A stretch of DNA of 42,442 nucleotides from Acidiferrobacteraceae bacterium (GCA_037388825.1 JARRJV010000020.1:1-42442); one strand, 5' to 3'. Positions 1 to 8,302 are shown, numbered from the stretch's first letter. Notes: a model not told the origin generated them from the sequence alone. Program-made: numbers and translations.

Positions 1-951
1 GGCGCTGCTGGCCGCCTGTACCTCACTGTCTTCGTTCAGCGGCATGGGGTGCAGTCCCAACTCACGAAACAGTTTCTGGTCGACATCGGTCTCCGGGTTC
101 GGTGTCGTCAACAGCCGGTCGCCGTAGAAAATGGAGTTGGCGCCGGCAAAGAAGCACAGGGCCTGCAGATGATCCGGCATCTCCTGTCGGCCGGCCGAGA
201 GCCGGACCATGCTCCGCGGCAAGGCGATGCGGGCCACGGCAATGGTACGCACGAACTCCAGCGGCTCCAGCGCCGGGAGTCCCTCATCCGCTTTGCTAGC
301 CAGGGGTGTGCCGGCGATGCGCACCAGGAGATTGATCGGCACACTTTCCGGTTGCGGATCAAGACCCGCCAGTTCGGCGATCAGGCCCGCACGCTGCCGA
401 CGCGACTCTCCCATTCCCACAATGCCACCGCAACATACCTTGATGCCGGCGTCGCGGACCTTGTTGAGGGTATCGAGACGATCGTCGTAACCATGGGTAT
501 GGATAATCTCGCCGTAGAAATCCGGCGCCGTGTCGAGATTGTGGTTGTAGTAGTCGAGCCCGGCCCCGGCCAGGCGCTCAGCCTGACCGTCCTTGAGCAT
601 CCCCAGGGTGGCGCAGGTCTCCAGCCCGAGGTCGCGCACCGCCCGGATCATGGCCTCCACCGCACCCAAATCCCGGTCCTTGGGACCGCGCCAGGCGGCG
701 CCCATGCAAAACCGTGTGGCGCCGCGATCGCGCGCTTCCTTTGCCGCGACCAGCACGTCTTCCAGTGGCATCAGACCTTCATTTTCCACGCCCGTGTGGT
801 AGCGCGCCGACTGCGAACAATACCCGCAATCCTCTGAGCACCCTCCGGTTTTGATCGACAGAAGCGTGCTGACCTGAACGGCATTGGGATCAAAATGCTC
901 CCGGTGAACCGTCTGCTCCCCGAAGCTAGGGGAAGGCTCTACGCTTGTCAA
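1..951 (-). CDS. bioB: Biotin synthase BioB (3' end cut by window edge)
   Basis: BioB is a radical SAM enzyme that inserts sulfur into dethiobiotin, the last step of biotin synthesis. The minus-strand translation holds the cluster motif CSEDCGYC followed by [12 protein letters not shown], then [16 protein letters not shown], the stretch VPINLLV and [17 protein letters not shown], all characteristic of BioB. The frame is open to base 1, so only the last residues are missing. The only usual start codon after the in-frame stop at 982-984 is TTG at 951, with no clear ribosome-binding site. This leaves about 16 residues before the [12 protein letters not shown] segment, roughly 15-20 fewer than usual. 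It follows fnr by 30 bases and is probably co-transcribed with it. Identity is certain; the start is not. Confidence 0.93.
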   Translation of the reverse strand, partial: MTSVEPSPSFGEQTVHREHFDPNAVQVSTLLSIKTGGCSEDCGYCSQSARYHTGVENEGLMPLEDVLVAAKEARDRGATRFCMGAAWRGPKDRDLGAVEAMIRAVRDLGLETCATLGMLKDGQAERLAGAGLDYYNHNLDTAPDFYGEIIHTHGYDDRLDTLNKVRDAGIKVCCGGIVGMGESRRQRAGLIAELAGLDPQPESVPINLLVRIAGTPLASKADEGLPALEPLEFVRTIAVARIALPRSMVRLSAGRQEMPDHLQALCFFAGANSIFYGDRLLTTPNPETDVDQKLFRELGLHPMPLNEDSEVQAASSA

Positions 952-981
952 CCATGGACAGCGGTCCAGGTTGACGGAGAC

Positions 982-1752
982 CTAGTTGCTGAAATTCTTG
1001 ATGGTGTCGCCGTAATCGCCCGCCATGGAACGAAGGGTCGGAAGATCCAGCAGGGAAACATGGCGGCTCTCCACCTTGAGCAGACCTTCGTCCTGAAATC
1101 GCGAAAACAGGCGGCTGACCGTTTCCAGGGCCAGGCCCAGGTAGTCACCCAGATCCTGGCGCGACATGCTCAACATGAAGTCGGTCTCGGAGCGGCCCAG
1201 CCGGGCAAATCGGCGAGAGAAACTCAACAGGCAGGCCGCCAAACGCTCCTCGGCATTCATCTTGCCAAGCATGAGCAGCAACTCGCCGTCGGCCACAATT
1301 TCGCGACTGAGGATGCGAAACAGTTGGTGTTGTAGTCCGGGAATCTCGCGGGCGAGTTTCTCAAGGCCATCGAAGGGAATCTCGCAGACCTCGGCCGCCT
1401 CCAGGGCCACAGCATCGCAATGGTGACGGCTGGTACTGATCCCGTCCATACCCATCAACTCACCGGCCAGATGAAATCCGGTGATCTGTATGTCGCCGCC
1501 GAGGGAGATTTCGTAGGTCTTGGCGCTGCCCGATCTGAGGGCATAGAGAGAGCCCATGGGCTCGCCAATGCGGTAGAGGAAGTCACCCTTCTTGACCTTG
1601 TGGGTGCGTTTGACCGCCCTTTCCAGGGCGGCAAGATCCGTCTTTTCGAGACCAAGCGGGAGGCAGAGTTCGCGCAGAGAGCATTCCTCGCACGCCGCCT
1701 TGATCCGGCTCAAGTCGACAATATTCGCTCCTACTTCCCGTTTCATCGTCAT
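982..1752 (-). CDS. fnr: Fnr-type oxygen-sensing transcription regulator
   Basis: CRP/FNR-family regulator that senses oxygen through a [4Fe-4S] cluster and activates anaerobic genes. The 256-residue protein matches E. coli Fnr in layout: cluster cysteines C21, C24 and C30 in the N-terminal segment and C123 in the EVCEIPF motif. The cyclic-nucleotide-like beta barrel includes QITGFHLAGELMG. A C-terminal helix-turn-helix (MSRQDLGDYLGL then ETVSRL) keeps the E and SR residues used to read TTGAT half-sites. With all four ligands present it should be a true oxygen sensor rather than a Dnr-type protein. It sits between hemN (upstream) and bioB (downstream) on the same strand. An FNR-type box lies at the head of this gene run, so feedback control is plausible. 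Confidence 0.95.
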   Translation of the reverse strand: MTMKREVGANIVDLSRIKAACEECSLRELCLPLGLEKTDLAALERAVKRTHKVKKGDFLYRIGEPMGSLYALRSGSAKTYEISLGGDIQITGFHLAGELMGMDGISTSRHHCDAVALEAAEVCEIPFDGLEKLAREIPGLQHQLFRILSREIVADGELLLMLGKMNAEERLAACLLSFSRRFARLGRSETDFMLSMSRQDLGDYLGLALETVSRLFSRFQDEGLLKVESRHVSLLDLPTLRSMAGDYGDTIKNFSN

Positions 1753-1820
1753 GGGAACAACCTGTTTTCCGCGAGCCGAAGAGGGATTTGAACAATAATC
1801 GAGGCAAGAGTCTAGAGCAC

Positions 1821-1848
1821 TGTGCAGGATTCTATGACACCCTGCACA
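1821..1848. promoter_or_regulatory. 8-bp inverted repeat between hemN and fnr
   Basis: TGTGCAGG at 1821-1828 and CCTGCACA at 1841-1848 are perfect inverted arms separated by 12 bases. The site lies 69 bases upstream of the fnr start. On the minus strand a TAGAAT hexamer (rc of 1829-1834) falls in the spacer and could be a -10 element. No T tract follows, so an operator over an internal fnr promoter is more likely than a terminator. No binding family was recognised. Confidence 0.4.
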
Positions 1849-1884
1849 CGGAAATAGTCTTATGAGATGTGTGTCTTTTTTGGG

Positions 1885-3285
1885 TTAAATGACCCGGGAG
1901 TATTGCGCTTCCTGGCCCAGGTAGGCGTCGAACACCATGCAGACGTTCCGGATCAACAGCTTGCCCACTGGCAACACCTGGATCCTGTGGGCATCAACGT
2001 GCAACAGGCCATCACCGGCCATGGTGGCCAGCGTTTCCAGTTCCGGACCAAAATACTCGCCGAACCGAATTCCGAATTCCTGCTCGATATCCGCGTATTC
2101 GAGCCGGAAATGACAGATCAGCCGATTGATCACCGCGCGCCGAATCTGGTCGTCCGCCGACAGCTCCAGACCGCGGACAATGGGCAGGTGCCCGCTATCG
2201 ATGGACGCATGGTATTCATCCAGGGTCCGCGCATTCTGGCTGTAGGTATTCGCGATGCGGCCGATCGCGGTGATCCCCATGGCCACCAGATCGCATTCCC
2301 CGTGAGTGGAGTAGCCCTGAAAGTTGCGTGTCAGGCTGCCATCGCGCTGGGCAACCGCAAGTTCGTCATCCGGGCGTGCGAAATGATCCATACCTATATA
2401 AACGTAGCCCGCGTCCGTCAGCATCTTGATGGTGGTCTTCAGGATTTCCAGTTTCGCCGACGGTGGGGGCAAATCTTCAGCGCGGATCCGTCGCTGTGGC
2501 TTGAACCGTTCGGGCAGGTGAGCGTAGTTGAATACCGACAGACGATCAGGGGACGCGGCGATGACCTGCTGCAGCGTGTTCGAGAAAGTAGCAACCGTCT
2601 GGAATGGCAAACCGTAGATCAGATCCATATTGATGGAACGAAATCCCAGGGTCCGCGCCCGCTCCAGCACTTCCAAGGTCTGCGGCCGGGGCTGAATCCG
2701 GTTGACCGCCTCCTGGACACGGGGGTCGAAATCCTGGACGCCCATACTGAGTCGATTGAATCCCAACTCGCGCAACAGCTCCAGGGTCCCGGGCCGAATC
2801 TCCCGCGGATCCACCTCCAGGGAATATTCCCCACGATCGTCATCGCGCAACGAGAAATGCCGCCGCGTCTGCTCCATGAGCGCGCGCATCTCGTCGTGAC
2901 TGATGAAGGTGGGCGTGCCGCCACCCCAATGCAGCTGGTCCACCGTTCGGCTGTCGTCAAACAGGGCCGACTGTATTTCAATCTCCCGTGCCAGGCGATC
3001 GAGGTAGGGCGCGGCGCGAGTACGGTCCTTGGTCACAACCTTGTTGCAGGCACAGTAGTAACAAACCGTGTTGCAAAACGGGAGGTGGAAATAGAGGGAC
3101 AGGGGACCGCCGGCTGCATTGCTGGCCGAAGCCGCCTTTCGGTAGTCTTCCTCCGTGAAGCGCTCATGGAACTGAACCGCCGTCGGATAGGAGGTATAGC
3201 GGGGACCGGTCGCATCGTACCGGCTAATCAACTCCGGATCGATCCGAACCGAATGCATGTCCTGCTTGTCATTGTCAGGCTTCAA
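1885..3285 (-). CDS. hemN: Oxygen-independent coproporphyrinogen III oxidase HemN
   Basis: Radical SAM enzyme that converts coproporphyrinogen III to protoporphyrinogen IX without oxygen in heme synthesis. The diagnostic motif GPRYTSYPTA is near the N-terminus, the cluster motif is CNTVCYYCAC, and the SAM-contact motif is WGGGTPT. The C-terminal HemN domain is complete. The start given is TTG at 3285, which has GGGAG nine bases upstream; an ATG at 3258 would give 457 residues, the E. coli HemN length. It lies 122 bases after the radical-SAM-like gene and 132 before fnr on the same strand. HemN is a classical Fnr/Anr target, which fits the FNR-type box at the head of this run. Confidence 0.96.
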   Translation of the reverse strand: MKPDNDKQDMHSVRIDPELISRYDATGPRYTSYPTAVQFHERFTEEDYRKAASASNAAGGPLSLYFHLPFCNTVCYYCACNKVVTKDRTRAAPYLDRLAREIEIQSALFDDSRTVDQLHWGGGTPTFISHDEMRALMEQTRRHFSLRDDDRGEYSLEVDPREIRPGTLELLRELGFNRLSMGVQDFDPRVQEAVNRIQPRPQTLEVLERARTLGFRSINMDLIYGLPFQTVATFSNTLQQVIAASPDRLSVFNYAHLPERFKPQRRIRAEDLPPPSAKLEILKTTIKMLTDAGYVYIGMDHFARPDDELAVAQRDGSLTRNFQGYSTHGECDLVAMGITAIGRIANTYSQNARTLDEYHASIDSGHLPIVRGLELSADDQIRRAVINRLICHFRLEYADIEQEFGIRFGEYFGPELETLATMAGDGLLHVDAHRIQVLPVGKLLIRNVCMVFDAYLGQEAQYSRVI

Positions 3286-3407
3286 TATCGATTGCTCCCG
3301 GTACCGGGCCTCGGCCCGCTCGCGACTCCGGCGCTTCGCCTCGTAAATTGCAGATTCGGCGCATCCGACACACTTCGTTGCGGAACCGTTTCCCGATCGG
3401 AGCGCGA

Positions 3408-4031
3408 CTAGTGCGATGGCGCGGGGCCGTATACCACGGCGGCAAATTCCACTCCCAAATCATCAGCAATCTGCTGGCACGCAGCCTTGTCAACATCCCC
3501 AACCCCCTCCATCGCCACCAGGGTCAACTTCGGCACGAATGCGCGGGCGCTGCGGGCGAACTCCAGAGCGGCCGAATGCGGATCGGCGAAACCACATTGG
3601 AAATACCGGTCGTACGTGGCCTGGTCGTGGACATTAAGAAACACCGCGAGCTGATCGACGCTTCCTTCCAGGTCAGGTGTGATATCACGCTGATAGACCA
3701 CGTTTGCCAGCCCATCGGTTTCCAGGCTTACGTGGCCGCCGCGTTCGCGAACGCGGCGCGCGACCTCCAGAAAATCGTACAGGCGCAGCGTCGGCTCTCC
3801 GGGGCCACCAAAAACAATGTCGCGCCAGGAAGCCGGGTCTCCAATAGCATACAGGATTTCGTTGACGCTGGGTTCGCGTGGGAGCGGCCTGCCACCGCGT
3901 TTTTCGAGGAGTTGACTGAACTTGGCGGGCCAAAACCGACACTCCAGATTACTCCGTTGCGTAATCTGCAGATAACGCACACCATCCTGTGTAAACGCAA
4001 ATTCCGTGACTGAAGTGTTGCGCTCATCCAT
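3408..4031 (-). CDS. Degenerate radical-SAM-like protein lacking two cluster cysteines
   Basis: A 207-residue protein resembling TatD-associated radical SAM proteins. It has VRYLQITQRSNLECRFWP where active members have a C-x3-C-x2-C motif, then the glycine-rich SAM motif GGPGEPTLRLYDFL, then TDGLAN and a C-terminal half-barrel. The three cluster positions read S27, C31 and W34. The serine codon is AGT and the tryptophan codon TGG, each one base from a cysteine codon. The rest of the frame is intact, so it may be a pseudoenzyme (SAM binding, scaffold or regulatory role) or a recently inactivated enzyme. It is first in the run leading to hemN, fnr and bioB, with an FNR-type box upstream. The fold is fairly sure; the function is unknown. 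Confidence 0.75.
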   Translation of the reverse strand: MDERNTSVTEFAFTQDGVRYLQITQRSNLECRFWPAKFSQLLEKRGGRPLPREPSVNEILYAIGDPASWRDIVFGGPGEPTLRLYDFLEVARRVRERGGHVSLETDGLANVVYQRDITPDLEGSVDQLAVFLNVHDQATYDRYFQCGFADPHSAALEFARSARAFVPKLTLVAMEGVGDVDKAACQQIADDLGVEFAAVVYGPAPSH

Positions 4032-4378
4032 AGGCTTGCATTGACATATAACTTCTCAACCCTCCCCGACGACACAGCCTAGAGAGTTGATTCGCTTTTC
4101 GTATTGACCCAAGTCAAGCGTCGGCGGTTCGGAGCCCGAACGAAGGCGCAAGCTGGAAACGAGTCTCGATATCAAACAGAGCATTTCAATTATTGTGGTT
4201 TTCCGTTTGCATGACTCGGGGTCAGGGCCGCGGCGGGCAGACAGCGACAAGGTCAAGGAAAATGTTCATACTCCGGCTGCTGGACTGGTACTGGCCGACC
4301 ACGGTTTTTTTCCGGTACACAGCCATTGCCTGGACTGTTAAGACTTCGTAAATCAAGCACTCATTTTGCAGAAATACC
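4032..4378. other. Divergent intergenic region with FNR-type box
   Basis: 347 bases between the radical-SAM-like gene (minus) and the ABC transporter genes (plus). The minus-strand half holds the FNR-type box described separately. The half towards the ABC genes shows no convincing promoter or hairpin, and no small gene or RNA gene was recognised. Confidence 0.6.
4104..4117 (-). promoter_or_regulatory. FNR/CRP-family box upstream of the radical-SAM-hemN-fnr-bioB run
   Basis: TTGAC-CCAA-GTCAA is a perfect inverted repeat of the FNR/Dnr type (consensus TTGAT-N4-ATCAA). Its centre is at 4110.5. On the minus strand a TAGGCT hexamer (rc of 4076-4081) is placed where a -10 would be if the box sits near -41.5, a class II activator arrangement. 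The box precedes a run that encodes both HemN, a known anaerobic target, and Fnr itself. Confidence 0.65.
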
Positions 4379-5269
4379 GTGAGTACAGAGCCACTCATCG
4401 CGTGCCGCAAGCTGACCAAGCAGTTTCGCTCCGTGCTTGCCGTGGACGGTATCGATCTGGCCATTCCCGCCGGGAGTTGTTTCGGACTCCTGGGCCCCAA
4501 TGGCGCGGGCAAGACGACGACCGTGGAAATGCTGGAAGGAATCGTCGACCCGACGCGTGGCGAGATCCGGTACAAGGGTGCAGCCCGCGACCGCCGCTTT
4601 CGCGATGAATCCGGAATCATGTTCCAGGCAACCGCCTTGCCCGAACACATTACGGCACTGGAGACGCTGAAGTTGTTCGCGGCACTATATCCCCATTCAG
4701 TTTCCCTGGAATCGGTCGTCGAGAACTGCAGCCTGGAGTCCTTCATCGACCGCGACAACCATCGTCTTTCCGGCGGACAGCGCCAACGCCTGCTGCTGGC
4801 CATCGCCCTCGTGAACGATCCCGTATTGCTATTCCTGGACGAGCCCACAACCGGACTGGATCCGCAGGCACGCCGAAATTTCTGGGACCTTGTGGAACGA
4901 CTGAAGGATGCCGGCAAGACCATCGTGCTGACGACGCACTATATGGAAGAGGCCTACGTCCTGTGCGACGAAATCGCAATCATGGACCGCGGACGCATAG
5001 TGGCTCAGGGTACGCCCGAAACGCTGTTGGCACAGCACTTCAACGATGTGGTGCTTCAGTTGCCGCTGGACGACGTACCCACCGGCTTGCACGCGCAAGG
5101 CTTTGAGATAGTGTTCCGCAAGGACGCGGTGGAGATACTCAGCAAGGACGTAAACGAAACAATCCGTCACCTGCTGGACCAGGGAATCCCTCTGGGCAAT
5201 CTGCAGATCCGCCGGCGAAGTCTTGAGGATCTGTTTCTCGAGGTGACCGGCCGGGAGTTGCGCGTATGA
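4379..5269 (+). CDS. ABC transporter ATP-binding protein (ABC-2 exporter family)
   Basis: The 296-residue ATPase subunit of an ABC-2 type exporter of the NatA/CcmA/DrrA kind. Visible motifs are Walker A GPNGAGKTT (residues 39-47), the Q-loop at MFQ, signature LSGGQ (130-134), Walker B LLFLDEP (150-156), the D-loop GLDP and the H-loop histidine in LTTHYMEEA. The C-terminal extension LEDLFLEVTGRELR is typical of this subfamily. The start is GTG at 4379. It overlaps the permease gene by four bases (ATGA), so the two are translationally coupled. The substrate cannot be told from sequence. Confidence 0.93.
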   Translation: MSTEPLIACRKLTKQFRSVLAVDGIDLAIPAGSCFGLLGPNGAGKTTTVEMLEGIVDPTRGEIRYKGAARDRRFRDESGIMFQATALPEHITALETLKLFAALYPHSVSLESVVENCSLESFIDRDNHRLSGGQRQRLLLAIALVNDPVLLFLDEPTTGLDPQARRNFWDLVERLKDAGKTIVLTTHYMEEAYVLCDEIAIMDRGRIVAQGTPETLLAQHFNDVVLQLPLDDVPTGLHAQGFEIVFRKDAVEILSKDVNETIRHLLDQGIPLGNLQIRRRSLEDLFLEVTGRELRV

Positions 5270-6276
5270 AGGCCGGGCACGTCGTCGCGGTGTTCATCGC
5301 CCGCAACAAGGAATTCTTTCGCGATCGCGCGGCATTAAGCTGGAACATCGTGTTTCCGGTGCTGATCGTTGCCGCGTTTGCATTTGTGTTTTCCGGCCCG
5401 CTGCCGGCGCAATACAAGGTTGGAGTCCTCGGCAAAGACAACCACCATCAGAGTGCCGGCCCGGAACTGTTGAAGCTCAAGTATCTCGACATCATTTCCT
5501 TCCCCAATCGCGCGGTTGGCGTACGCAAGGTGAAGCGGCACCAGATCGACATACTGATCGATCCGGCATCCCGTCGGTACTGGATCAACGATACCTCGCC
5601 CAAGGGGTATTTCCTTGAACGCCTGTTGCGGGAAGAGCCTCACAACGCCTATCAAAAGCAGACGGTGACGGGGCGCCCAATCCGCTATTCGGACTGGGTC
5701 GTGCCGGGCGTACTGGGCGTAAACATGATGTTCAGTGCCCTGTGGGGAATTGGCTACGTGATCGTGCGCTACCGCAAGAATGGCGTCCTCAAACGGCTGA
5801 AGGCGACGCCCCTTTCGGCGCTTGAGTTCCTGACGGCCCAGGTGCTGTCGCGCATGATCATTATTCTCGCCATCACGGCTTTCGTATTCTTTTCCACCTG
5901 GTGGCTCACGGGCTTCGCCATGTTCGGGTCCGTGCTGTCCCTGTTCGTGGTGTTTGCAGTCGGTGCCTTCAGCCTCGTCACCCTGGGACTGCTGGTCGCC
6001 ACGCGCACCGCGACGGAAGAGCTCGCGGAAGGACTGTTAAACGTGGTCAGTTGGCCGATGATGCTGCTTTCCGGTGTCTGGTTTTCGCTCGATGGACTCA
6101 ACCCGATCATCCAGAAGATCTCCCTCGCCTTCCCGCTTACCTATCTGGTGTCCGCGGCGCGTGCAATCATGGTCGACGGCGCCTCGCTGACCGATGTGAT
6201 CCCGCAGCTCGTGGTTCTCGCGGCCATGAGTGTATTGTTCCTGCTCATCGGGGCCGTGACCTTTCGCTGGGAGTAG
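5266..6276 (+). CDS. ABC-2 type transporter permease
   Basis: The 336-residue membrane subunit partnering the upstream ATPase. One N-terminal membrane helix (NIVFPVLIVAAFAFVF) is followed by a soluble domain of about 110 residues and then five hydrophobic segments from about residue 145 on, the usual NatB/YadH/DrrB-like layout. The motif ERLLREEPHN lies just before the second membrane block. It starts inside the end of the ATPase gene (ATGA overlap) and stops against the GIY-YIG gene, whose GTG start lies within a few bases. A drug, lipid or ion exporter role is possible but not visible. Confidence 0.9.
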   Translation: MKAGHVVAVFIARNKEFFRDRAALSWNIVFPVLIVAAFAFVFSGPLPAQYKVGVLGKDNHHQSAGPELLKLKYLDIISFPNRAVGVRKVKRHQIDILIDPASRRYWINDTSPKGYFLERLLREEPHNAYQKQTVTGRPIRYSDWVVPGVLGVNMMFSALWGIGYVIVRYRKNGVLKRLKATPLSALEFLTAQVLSRMIIILAITAFVFFSTWWLTGFAMFGSVLSLFVVFAVGAFSLVTLGLLVATRTATEELAEGLLNVVSWPMMLLSGVWFSLDGLNPIIQKISLAFPLTYLVSAARAIMVDGASLTDVIPQLVVLAAMSVLFLLIGAVTFRWE

Positions 6277-6281
6277 TGCGA

Positions 6282-6632
6282 GTGGCAACAAACAGGGATC
6301 GCGACGCGGTGTGCGAAGGCTGGGTGGTCTACATCCTGCTTTGCGGCGACGGCACCCTGTACACAGGCATCAGCAATGACCTTCCCCGGCGTCTGCGCGC
6401 GCACGATCTCGGCCGCACCGGTGCGCGCTACACACGTGGTCGCGGGCCGCTACGCCTGGTGTATGTCGAGGATGCCGAAGATCGAGGCACGGCCCTGCGC
6501 CGTGAGGCCGCGATCAAGCGTTTGTCGCGGCATGAGAAAAGTCGCCTTGCCCTGGCCGGCGCCCGCCGCCGGAAACTCGAGGGAATCGACCCGGCGGCCT
6601 TGCGGGAACTCCGTCGTAGCCTGCCCGGCTAG
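6282..6632 (+). CDS. GIY-YIG nuclease-fold protein (YhbQ/UPF0213 type)
   Basis: A small single-domain GIY-YIG protein of 116 residues. The core reads VVYILLCGDGTLYTGISNDL, followed by the arginine helix RRLRAHD, the conserved ARYTRGRGPL and LVYVED segments, and EAAIKRLSRHEK as in E. coli YhbQ. The start chosen is GTG at 6282, with GGGAG at 6269-6273; GTG at 6276, overlapping the permease stop, is possible. YhbQ-type proteins are thought to act on DNA, but their physiological role is unsettled. The stop codon overlaps that of the convergent DUF4197 gene. Confidence 0.9.
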   Translation: MATNRDRDAVCEGWVVYILLCGDGTLYTGISNDLPRRLRAHDLGRTGARYTRGRGPLRLVYVEDAEDRGTALRREAAIKRLSRHEKSRLALAGARRRKLEGIDPAALRELRRSLPG

Positions 6633-7366
6633 CCGCCGAATACCTTTTTCAGCAATTCCGTGGTGCGCGCAACGGGGTGCTCCCGAATCTGCTTTTCTTC
6701 CTGCGCAACAACATGGAACAAGCCATCCAGGGTACGTTCGGTTACGTACTGATCCAGATCGACGGCGCGCACACCCAGTTGCCGTGCGGTCGGGCCCGCG
6801 CGGTCCATCAACTTCTTGTAGGCGCTGGTCACGCCGGCCTTTGCCGTAGTCTGGCGAACGATGGGCAGGAACCGGCGCCCGAGTTCCTCGCCTGAATGCT
6901 TGCGCAGGTAGACGGTGGCGGCATCGTCCGGGCCACGCACGATCTTCACCGCATCGCGAACCGTCATGTGGGACACGGTATTTCGGATGACGTCAGCCGC
7001 CAGGGGAATGGCCTGTTCGGCGGCGCGATTGAGCGTACGCACGAATCGATCCGCGTAGCGTCCCTGGCCCAGGCGACGCAACAGGGAATCGACCGATCGC
7101 AGCTCCTTCGGCATCGGAACCCGCACCTCCGGATTCCTGAAAAAGCCGTCCTTCTTTCCCAGGGTCCGGATCGCCCGCTCCCCACCCTGCCCCAGGGCCT
7201 GCCGTATGGCCTGAGCCATTTCCTTCTCGCTCGGCTGTGAGGACGACTGCCCCAGGAGCCTTGACAGGTCCTGCCCAAGGTCGGCCCTTGCCCCGGACGG
7301 GGCCATCACGCCCATCAGGAACAGGCCCGCCAGGGCGAGGGCCCTGAATGTTGTTCTTTGTGACAT
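6629..7366 (-). CDS. DUF4197 family exported protein
   Basis: A 245-residue protein with an N-terminal signal peptide (FRALALAGLFLMGVM, then a likely cut after GARA) and a mature part matching DUF4197. Family features include the opening that ends in a short LG..L..LL segment, QAIRQALGQGGERAI, a repeated FRNPEVRVPMP-like segment and the C-terminal TLDGLFHVVAQEEKQIR. The start is the internal ATG at 7366, with GGAGA seven to twelve bases upstream, rather than the extended frame to 7405. The family is periplasmic in many proteobacteria and has no established function. It is divergent from tetR and convergent with the GIY-YIG gene. Confidence 0.88.
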   Translation of the reverse strand: MSQRTTFRALALAGLFLMGVMAPSGARADLGQDLSRLLGQSSSQPSEKEMAQAIRQALGQGGERAIRTLGKKDGFFRNPEVRVPMPKELRSVDSLLRRLGQGRYADRFVRTLNRAAEQAIPLAADVIRNTVSHMTVRDAVKIVRGPDDAATVYLRKHSGEELGRRFLPIVRQTTAKAGVTSAYKKLMDRAGPTARQLGVRAVDLDQYVTERTLDGLFHVVAQEEKQIREHPVARTTELLKKVFGG

Positions 7367-7522
7367 GAAGTCTCCGCTGATCCAAAGGGCCACCGGAATC
7401 AGCATAGCCGCCGCCCGGCAGGAGGGGAACCGCGGCCCTGCCCGGGCGTCCCGCCGGGATGGACGTTGCAGGATAGCCGGCCAAGCGCCCCCATTTGCAC
7501 GTAAAAAATTTGTAATTGCTAA

Positions 7523-7536
7523 TGACTGGCGAGTCA
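7523..7536. promoter_or_regulatory. Putative TetR operator
   Basis: TGACT-GGCG-AGTCA is a perfect inverted repeat lying 14 bases before the tetR start codon in the 184-base region shared with the divergent DUF4197 gene. It is followed by TATATATT-like AT-rich sequence. TGACT/AGTCA half-sites occur in operators of AcrR/TetR repressors that control efflux genes, so autoregulation together with the tolC-RND genes is likely. Confidence 0.55.
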
Positions 7537-7550
7537 GTTATATATTGGCG

Positions 7551-8237
7551 ATGCTGAAATCCGTACACAACCACAGCGAAACCTGTCGCTGGCGGCGGCG
7601 CAAGGAGGCGCGCCCGGGCGAGATCATGGACGCCGCCCTGGAGCTGTTCGCGGAGCGTGGCTACGCCGCCACCCGCCTGACGGAAGTCGCCGCCCGGGCG
7701 GGGATCTCCAAGGGGACCCTGTACCTGTATTTCGACAGCAAGGAGGCCCTGTTCCAGGCCGTCATTCGCGAAATGATGGTGCCCCTCATGGAAAGCGCCG
7801 AGCGACAGGCCGGGGACTTCACCGGAGATACAACGGACTTGCTGCGGGACATGAGTTCATTTTGGGTGGACTGCATCATGAACTCCCGGCTGTCCGCCGT
7901 CCCCAAGCTCATTGTCTCCGAGGCCGGCAACTTTCCCGAGCTGGCGCGGTACTACAACGACCAGATCATCCGGCGCGGAACACGCCTGGCCATGCGCATC
8001 CTGGAGCGCGGCATCGAACGCGGGGAATTCAACGATTGCGACGTGCGCCATGTCGCACATGTAATTATTGCACCCATGGTGTTCTGCGCCATCTGGCAAC
8101 ATTCGCTGGCGCAGATCGATCCGGATGCATTCGAAATCGAACCGTACTTCGCAGCCCATTTGGATGTTGTCCTGCATGGACTCAAGGGAACGACTACCGA
8201 TACAGCGGAAGACAAGACCAGTTCGAACCGTCAATGA
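7551..8237 (+). CDS. TetR/AcrR family transcriptional regulator
   Basis: A 228-residue repressor-type protein. The N-terminal DNA-binding domain covers about residues 20-68, with ILDAALELFAERGY-like and GISKGTLYLYFDSKEALF segments, the hallmark of TetR helix-turn-helix proteins. The C-terminal ligand domain resembles the TetR_C group found beside RND pumps. The start is ATG at 7551; the open frame further upstream has no supporting signal and would swallow the operator. It is 65 bases upstream of the outer-membrane channel gene and probably represses the efflux operon. The inducer is unknown. Confidence 0.92.
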   Translation: MLKSVHNHSETCRWRRRKEARPGEIMDAALELFAERGYAATRLTEVAARAGISKGTLYLYFDSKEALFQAVIREMMVPLMESAERQAGDFTGDTTDLLRDMSSFWVDCIMNSRLSAVPKLIVSEAGNFPELARYYNDQIIRRGTRLAMRILERGIERGEFNDCDVRHVAHVIIAPMVFCAIWQHSLAQIDPDAFEIEPYFAAHLDVVLHGLKGTTTDTAEDKTSSNRQ

Positions 8238-8302
8238 CAAAACTGCATCGCGGCGCCGGTTCGACCAACGCCAAAAGCAAAAAACAAAGGAAGCGATACG
8301 CC

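Noticed and set aside
1788-1802. TTGA...TCGA as an FNR box before fnr
   Set aside because: Seven bases separate the half-sites instead of six and the second half is mismatched.
1867-3411. Long plus-strand open frame of 514 codons
   Set aside because: It lies antisense to hemN, which has full family motifs; the plus frame has no recognisable domain.
6629-6632. Overlapping stop codons of convergent genes as a special signal (also 28826-28829)
   Set aside because: Such tail-to-tail overlaps are common in compact genomes.
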